From Terebella lapidaria (taxonomy: Eukaryota; Annelida; Polychaeta; Terebellida; Terebellidae), in the NCBI GenBank assembly GCA_949152475.1, contig OX424564.1:37198165-37262164 (forward strand): a stretch of DNA of 64,000 nt, written 5' to 3'. The position numbers were made by a program, and so were the translations under genes. Below are positions 57,243 through 64,000 of this stretch, in pieces (positions within the stretch are counted from its first letter, which is position 1; every line of letters begins with the position of its first letter). The notes beneath the pieces are model-generated. The model made no database searches, was not told the DNA's origin, and was given only the letters and a program-made list of their open reading frames with translations.

Positions 57243-58546
57243 AGGTGTACGCTTTTGATAATTGCTGTACGCTTTGAGTCTACACATACGAAGGGCAATA
57301 TCTTTAGCCATTGATTAAGATTTCTGTGAATATTTATTTATTGTTATTCATAGCTCTCTATGAATAGAATTATTGTTATTTTCTTATTTTATACATCTGA
57401 ATGTGAGATACGTTTGATTATAGTCCAAACTTGAACAGCTTCAGCAATTGGCCGAGTGATTATTAAAGCTGCTGACTTCGAATGTGTGCAATATTTTTTT
57501 CAAAACCAATTTTTTGTTAAACACATCTAATGCAATATAACGAAAAGTGTGCTCAATGATTTTGACGATTACAGTCCGTCCGAGTTGTCTTTTCGTCCGT
57601 TTTAGTGCCCACTTTGTACCGGTTTTGTAAATAAACGAACGAAGTGTATCCATCAACCCCGAATGTAAACAAATGCTCAAATCGCGCTTAAAAGTCCACA
57701 TCGAGTACATTTTCCAGTTCGTGTGTGCATATATAGTGTAGTTGTGAGAAAATAATCAGTGATATACCATGATGTGCGTGGAATTGTCAGTTTATCTCGC
57801 ACTTCTATGCTTTGTTTACATCTGCTTTTGATGGATACAGTTTCTGTATTTACGCGAGAACCGCTTGTTCAAATGAGCAAAATTCCCCAGAGGACTGGTT
57901 ATTTTCATTACATTTGATGTGAGTATGTTTGATTCAGTTACTTTAGCATGTTTAGTATGAAATATAGTTTTCAAAAAAATATTGACTGGTTTCGAAGGCA
58001 GTCGCTTTAATATTTTGAGGTATGCATGGCCGATACAAACTGGGCGCATTGGTCTAACTCGGTGGTAACTCTTTCTGGAATTTAAACTTGAGCGGATTGG
58101 TTCATAAACTACATTTGCCTGTGCGGTTTTAATGATGATAAAAGTTGTTCATTTTATCGGATGATACTGTATATTTAGTTCGTCTTCGTACTATTTTAAC
58201 TCGTTAAGTGGGTTATATCAGCGGCTGATATAATAACCACAGTGACATATTTATAAAGTAGATCAATGAAGGAATTTCAACATTTTCTTCTTGCTTATAT
58301 TTCGCCTCCAAAAACAACAATATTCCATTACTACATATCCTTTTCTGACACAGTATGATATGTTAAGAAATAAATAAGAATAAGTTTGTATTGTAGGCAT
58401 GCACCATGGTGCAATGTGGCACGTGGCACCATGCAAGACATTTTGCATGAAATCCGTGGTAATAGGACGGATGACGTCGTTTTTTGTGTGGTTGGTGGGC
58501 TCTCCTGGATAACGAATTACTTGATATTTTCATACTTTTTAGCCAT

Positions 58547-58984
58547 TGTAAAGTTCGGCGACCCCACGATAAAGAGGTATACCCCCTTACTGGTGTGTCA
58601 CCGAATGCCTTATTCCGCCCATGCTGCAGCATCATAACCGTGGTGTCACTACTCGCGCCCACCACGTCATAACGCTACAGCGATTTCCCATTTCAGAGAG
58701 ACCTCGTCCCCGAGGTCAGCTATATCCCACTGTTGAGCTAAATCACCCTGGTCATCAGGGATCAGAAACATGCTATTTACATACATGGCTGTGATGTGAG
58801 TCAACAGCGGGGGCCGACCAAGGAACGACGCCGACAGAACCCAGTGGTTCGAAAGTTCGGCGACCCCACGATAAAGAGGTATACCATCTTACTGGAGTGT
58901 CACCGAATGTCTTATAAATCCGCCCACACTGCAGCATCATAACCGTGATGTCACTACTCGCACAGACCACGTCATAACGCTACA
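58547..58984 (+). mobile_element. Miniature LTR element (TRIM-like), copy 2
   Basis: This is the same family as 50,112-50,562. Terminal direct repeats (58,547-58,679 and about 58,853-58,984) enclose a conserved internal part (GTCCCCGAGGTCAG, GTCAACAGCGGGGGCCGACC). A 4-bp target duplication, CCAT, lies at 58,543-58,546 and 58,985-58,988. It has no coding capacity. Confidence 0.82.
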
Positions 58985-59242
58985 CCATATATGAACAAGT
59001 GCCACTGGCCTCAAAGGAAGAGCTTCGAAAATGTTTAAACAGAACTATTTAAAAACCCTTGAATACTGTATTTGATTTGGTACATATATGTTGTGGCCAT
59101 ATTGTAACTCTACTGGGCAGAATCTATACCTTGTTGGGCCAATAAATTTGTCATGTAACTATTTTTATTGTAGTCAATAATAGACTTAACTAGTAAAACT
59201 AATGATAACCTATTCGGTTAGTCATGACTGGATAGAACTTTT

Positions 59243-59640
59243 TAGGGCCCGGATGAGTCGGAAAGTTCCGACCCGGGTACCTGTGTCGTCTGACCCGACC
59301 CGTCCAAATATATAACAAAATTCGAATGATACTCACTGAAGCAATTTGTAACACGTAAACGCCAGACATTGATCTTTGACATATATTATCATATTGACAC
59401 ATTAGTAATTACCGGTATTTTCAAGTTTGAGAAAGATCACAATGTCATGACCTCATAAAACTATCGTTTTTTTCCTGATGATTTCCTTGTCATTCTTGTG
59501 ATTTTACTAGTGTTTATCACAAATATTCAAAACTATATATAGATCATTATTTGTTCTCAAATACGGGTAACGAAATTCCGATCCAGGTAATTGTATGACC
59601 CGCCCCGAATTTGGGTACCTGTCGATTCGTCTGGTCCCTA
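59243..59640. mobile_element. hAT-type MITE (398 bp)
   Basis: Imperfect inverted ends beginning TAGGGCCCGGATGAGTCG at the left and TAGGGACCAGACGAATCG on the reverse strand at the right are flanked by GAACTTTT and GAACCTTT, an 8-bp target duplication with one mismatch. It has no coding capacity. Termini and 8-bp target fit hAT elements. Confidence 0.72.
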
Positions 59641-60340
59641 GAACCTTTACATTGTTGAGCCCAATAAAAAATGTTTCTTATAATGTCATAATTAATTATT
59701 TTTATTGTGGCCAATAAGACTTAATCAATAAAACTAATGTTACTTATTCCGTTACAGCCATGAAATCTCTATAAGTCAGAAACTTTACCTTGTTGAACAC
59801 GTTTAAAAATCACCCGACTATTATTTGGACCAATGTGTAAGATTTTCAAGGTTCTGAATATGTTTTTTTCTGATTTAGGAGGCACAATGTTTTTTTTAGC
59901 TTTAGTCTTAGATTTAAATTTTTAGTCTTAGATTTAAACTCCCAATTAGCCACAGTTGAATGGCCTGTTGTGGTTCCAAGTGGCACTTTCAAGAATGTAA
60001 ACAAAAGAAAAATTTCAAAAATCAAAAAAAAAAAAAAAAACCAACATCATACAGGAAGAGCCCTGCTCTTCCTAAAAGCATACATTAGAAGTTTGGGTAT
60101 ATATAAATAAGTTTGGGTGATGCTTCTCATGAATTTTGTGGCAATTGCACCATGTCTCAGTTGTAGAAAAGCCGAAAAATCGTGAATGTTTGTACTAAAT
60201 CCGCGGTAATAGCCCGCCGCACGTATCAATCAGGAATTATCAAAAGCGTACACCTTAGTCTACCAAAATTAGGTCAAAAAAGCCCATAAGGTAGACATTT
60301 GGGTGTCAAAGCTGAATTTTTGCACAGTGACTCTGGAGAC
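59641..60340. other. Intergenic, repeat fragments
   Basis: It includes a direct pair of TTTAGTCTTAGATTTAAA (about 59,899 and 59,921), an A-run near 60,025, and a segment related to 58,380-58,470. No gene was recognised. Confidence 0.4.
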
Positions 60341-60346
60341 CATATA

Positions 60347-60496
60347 GATAACCCACAAAAAAGTCCCCATCAATCCCATGGGGGGTTTTCCCAAAAATCC
60401 AAGATGGCCGCCATTTATACGCGAAATAGCTTAGAATTGACCTAGCGAGTTATCTACTGCACCTACGTTGGTGATTTTAGTGTCTACCCCCATGTT
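60347..60496. repeat. 150-bp repeat, copy 1
   Basis: The block from AGATAACCCACAAAAAAGTC to GTGTCTACCCCCATGT recurs almost unchanged at 61,306-61,455. Confidence 0.9.
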
Positions 60497-61305
60497 TCCT
60501 GTCCTAAGGAATCTGATGGTGATATTGCCGAGTCTTTGTGACTGTTGATTGTTTCAAAATCCAATATGGCTGCCACAATAAATCAGGAAATTCGTAAAAT
60601 CACGTTTCCATCTATATTTCACCTGCTATGGCAAATAGAGGCAAAATTTGGGTCTACTCCCACGTTTTCCTACCCAAGGAATCCAATGGTGATAATGCTG
60701 GGTCTGTGTGACTGTTGGTTGTTTCAAAATCCAAAATGGCTGCCACAAAAACCCGGAAAAATCGTAATATCACGTTTCCATCTATATTTCAGCTGCTGTG
60801 GCAAATAGATGCAAAATTTGGGTGTCTACTCCCACGTTTTCTGACCTAAGGAATCCAATGGTAATAATGCTGGGTCTGTGTGGCTGTTGGTTGTTTCAAA
60901 GTCCAAAATGGCTGCCACAAAAAACCCGGAAAAATCGTAAAATCACTTTCCATCTATATTTCAGCTGCTATGGCGAATAGAGGCAAAATTTGGGTGTCTA
61001 CTCCCACGTTTTCTGACCCAAGGAATCCAATGGTGATAATGCTGGGTCTGTGTTTCTGTTGGTTGTTTCAAAATCCAAAATGGCTGCCACAAAAACCGGG
61101 AAAATTTGTAATATCACGTTTCCATCTATATTTCAGCTGCTATGGCAAATAGAGGCAAAATTTGGGTGTCTACTCCCACGTTTTCTGACCCAGGGAATCA
61201 AATGGTGATAAGGCTGGGTCTGTGTGACTGTTGGTAGTTTCAAAATCCAAAATGGCTGCCACAAAAACCCGGAAAAATCGTAATATCACGTTTCCATCTA
61301 TATTT
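60480..61305 (+). repeat. About 171-bp array, left arm
   Basis: Five units each contain AATCCAATGGTGATAATGCT, GTTTCAAAATCCAAAATGGC and TCCATCTATATTTCAGCTGC. Spacing of the AAAATGGCTGCC landmark is about 170-172 bp. The array reappears inverted at the right edge of the window. Confidence 0.9.
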
Positions 61306-61455
61306 AGATAACCCACAAAAAAGTCCCCATCAATCCCATGGGGGGGTTTCCCAAAAATCCAAGATGGCCGCCATTTATACGCGAAATAGCTTAGAATTGA
61401 CCTAGCGAGTTATCTACTGCACCTACGTTGGTGATTTTAGTGTCTACCCCCATGT
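61306..61455. repeat. 150-bp repeat, copy 2
   Basis: A near-exact duplicate of 60,347-60,496, joined on its left to a broken 171-bp unit and on its right to a non-LTR retroposon. Confidence 0.9.
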
Positions 61456-61878
61456 CGACGGGGACGGCCCATTTTGTGGACAACGGCTCTGAGATGGGAC
61501 GGGGGGGGGGGGATTTCTGGGCTTGCATCAGTTGGGGCTACCTATTGGGGTCTATCGGGGAGGGTTTTTCTTCATTATTTCTTAAGGGGTTGGATCTGTT
61601 GAGGGTGTTCTCATTGTATACATAAGTTTTTGTTAAATCACGTTCGGTTCAGTTATGTTGACTGTGATATACTGTACATTGTGGGGCTTAAACCAACTTC
61701 TAGCATACGTTGTCTTTGTGTGTGGGTACTATGTGTTATCACTGGGAGTATACAGGCACCATGTGCCTTGGTTTTTCTTACCCCAGGATCAGATATTTTT
61801 TGTTTGTCATATGTATTTCTATGTATATATGTATATATATTTGATCTGAATAAATTACCTACCTACCTACCTACCTTT
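61456..61878 (+). mobile_element. Truncated non-LTR retroposon with (ACCT)n tail
   Basis: Unrelated sequence interrupts the 171-bp array here and ends GATCTGAATAAATTACCTAC followed by ACCT repeats. It resembles LINEs with short tandem-repeat tails. No reverse transcriptase domain is left. Confidence 0.6.
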
Positions 61879-62165
61879 CAGCTGCTGTGGCAAATAGAGG
61901 CAAAATTATGGTGTCTACTCCCACGTTTTCTGACCTAAGGAATCCAATGGTGATAATGCTGGATCTGTGACTGTTGATTGCTTCGAAATTCAAAATGGCT
62001 GTCACCAATAACGGTGAAATTTGCCTCAGAATTCAATATGCCTGTCCTCAAAACCTGTGAAATTCGCATAATTAAATTTCGATTATGTAAGCATCTCTGG
62101 AAGATCGAAACAAGATTTTGGTGTTCACCTCTATGTTTTCTGACCCATGGAGTCCAATTGTAATG
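61879..62165 (+). repeat. 171-bp array, decayed inner units
   Basis: The array resumes with TTTCAGCTGCTGTGGCAAAT and continues through one fairly intact and one diverged unit. Confidence 0.8.
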
Positions 62166-63480
62166 TTGAAGTATCGAAGTTCCAGTGCAATCGAAACCTC
62201 AAAACCATGTTTTTAGCTAAATGAGCACGAATAGATATATCAACAAACTGATAAATTCATATCCGAAGACCACAGACACAATTCATCAAATCAAAATACA
62301 TGTAAGTGGTAGAATCCAGATGATACTATCACATATAAATACCCAAGCAATTGAGTGTGAGATCAGATGCTCCGGAATAGTGAGCATCTCCTGCCCAGCA
62401 TGTGGCATTTGCTCTGATATCCACAATTGTAAACTTAGATGCAAATATATCCACAAAATCACAATGATTGGGAAATATATACCATCATACATGTATGTAT
62501 GTGAGAGGTTTTAACTAACCTTCAACCATGCCTATCATAAAACTTTTTAAAATCACATTATACAATCATATTTGAGCAGTTTGGAAGTCGAAACCTGTGC
62601 TCCGGCTATGAGTTCCTGGTGAGATGCATGCACTATCTGGCAAAGCTGGAAAACTGTGACACACATGTTTAGACGCTGTAGGCTGGAGAAGTTGCGATGT
62701 TACTGCTCAAGACAGGGATATTGATAAGAGGAAACCCAGATTTGTCACGTTAGTCATATACCCTCGTACACACTTTACTTTTGTGCTCAATTTGGAGGGA
62801 TCTCAGCAGAGCCACTTGTTTATGGTTTCATTGTGGGTGAGAGTTGTGGATGTGGATGAGCTGAGCTCCATTGTGGAGGAGTTCTTGTTGTGCAATGATT
62901 TGTATGTAAGCATGCTCCTTCAAGGTTTTTGACATGTTTTGCCTCTCATGAATTAGCATCAACCTCTCTCCGGCCACAGCAACTGTATAATCCACTCTTC
63001 CTGTTTGTGAATACGACAAGGGATCATCAAAACTCTTTGCTGTTCTGAGCAGGCACCATTCACGCAACTGTGGCTGTCATTCAAAATGAAGCCTCTTTGT
63101 AAATAAAAAAAAAACATTGCATCGTGACAGGCAATTATTCATCAAAATTGTAGACTTATTCCAAACTACTACCGAACAGATGATTGCTACTCTCAGTCAT
63201 GAAAAACTGAGTTGTCTGTCTTGAGAAAATGGCTCTGCTGAGATGCAGTCTCTCCACATTCCTGCAATTCGGCACTGTGATTGTCATTATGTCACATCAA
63301 TAAATTGTAGTAAGCCAATGTCTGTGTTGGTTCTAAACTCCGATTTCACAGAGATTATGTGGCATTTTAACATGTTAGTTGAATATGGGTCCACCGGTGC
63401 TATTATTTCTTTCACTGGGTAAAACATGCATATATATAAACATCAAAATCTTTTATTTGCCACAGAAGCTGATATATAGT
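62166..63480. other. Core between inverted 171-bp arrays
   Basis: Unique-looking sequence with short frames, including an unrecognised 79-codon minus-strand frame at 62,828-63,067. No transposase motif was recognised. Confidence 0.4.
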
Positions 63481-64000
63481 CGAAACAGGGTTTGCAAATT
63501 TTTTTTCACAGATTTTGATGGCAGCTACATTTATTTCTGTGGCAACCAACAGTTACAGAGACACGGCATTATCACCAATGTATTCCTTGGGTCAGAAAAT
63601 ATGGGGGTAGACACCAAAATGGTGCTTCAATCTGCCATAGAAGCTGGAATATAGCTATATTCCCCGGAGTTTTGTTGTGGCCATTTTGGATTTTGAAACA
63701 ACCAACAGTCACATAGACTCAGCATTATCACCATTGGATTCCTTAGGTCAGACAACGTGGGAGTAGACACCAAAATTTTGCTTATATCTGCCATAGCAGC
63801 TGAAATATAGCTGCAAACGTAATATTACGAATTTTGGGGCAGCCATTTTGGATTTTGAAACAACCAACAGTCACATAGACTCAGCATTATCACCATTGGA
63901 TTCCTTGGGTCAGAAAACGTGGGAGTAGACACCCAAATTTTGCCTCTATTTGCCGTAGCAGCTGAAATATAGCCGGAAACGTGATTTTACGAATTTCCCG
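63481..64000 (-). repeat. About 171-bp array, right arm (inverted), cut by the window end
   Basis: Units read on the minus strand match the left arm (GCCATTTTGGATTTTGAAAC and ATCACCATTGGATTCCTT on the plus strand). The innermost unit is the most diverged. The array runs off the window. Confidence 0.88.

Larger units (their letters stand above)
57243..60254. mobile_element. Segment bounded by 21-bp perfect inverted repeats
   Basis: AGGTGTACGCTTTTGATAAT(T) at about 57,243-57,263 is exactly reverse-complemented at about 60,234-60,254. The enclosed 3 kb holds a TRIM-like element, a hAT-type MITE and short repeats near 58,380-58,470 and 60,090-60,230 that resemble each other. No transposase or target duplication was found, so a transposon identity is only a suggestion. 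Confidence 0.4.

Noticed and set aside
62828-63067. Minus-strand 79-codon frame as a transposase remnant in the putative foldback core
   Set aside because: No catalytic or zinc-finger motif can be seen, so calling it a transposase would be guesswork.

Overview
The window is AT-rich eukaryotic nuclear DNA with spliced genes, introns full of short transposons, and several satellite arrays. The gene content (an LPCAT-type acyltransferase, casein kinase 1 alpha, a Toll-like receptor) and the repeat style suggest a marine invertebrate such as a lancelet, hemichordate or lophotrochozoan. I cannot place it more precisely from the sequence alone. Nothing prokaryotic (operons, CRISPR) is present.

Layout. 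Positions 1-10,380 are a graveyard of broken Ty3/gypsy-type LTR elements in both orientations, preceded by a 78-bp perfect palindrome. Positions 10,380-13,040 are quiet except for one TA-flanked inverted-repeat element. Positions 13,042-18,462 hold a 147-bp satellite in two higher-order blocks, one of which carries a clean hAT-type insertion, followed by a duplicated unit of about 707 bp. Positions 18,780-19,772 (minus strand) are an intact intronless casein kinase 1 alpha gene. It sits head-to-head, across about 330 bp, with a multi-exon lysophospholipid acyltransferase gene on the plus strand (20,106-33,377, 523-524 residues). Positions 34,798-48,080 are intergenic, with a 149-bp MITE, a TTAA-flanked element, a 96/93-bp array of about 4.9 kb, a hairpin-ended repeat family with a 133-bp subarray, and a 61-bp minisatellite. 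Positions 51,295-53,875 encode a single-exon Toll-like receptor broken or mis-sequenced at one A-run. Positions 55,200-64,000 carry LINE pieces, a second miniature LTR element, a hAT-type MITE, and an inverted pair of 171-bp arrays resembling a foldback transposon.

The most interesting biology is in the acyltransferase gene. Its catalytic-core exon is present twice (23,961-24,178 and 25,289-25,509). The two copies have identical splice phases, each has its own HX4D catalytic motif, and one resembles vertebrate LPCAT1 while the other resembles LPCAT2/LPCAT4. Including both exons or skipping both gives an early stop, so the reading frame enforces a choice of exactly one. One invertebrate gene therefore appears able to make the two enzyme types that vertebrates encode in separate genes.

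A second theme is that unrelated repeat families here (the 147-bp satellite, the 707-bp unit and the 133-bp subarray) all carry direct repeats of the AGGTCA nuclear-receptor half-site with one-base spacing.
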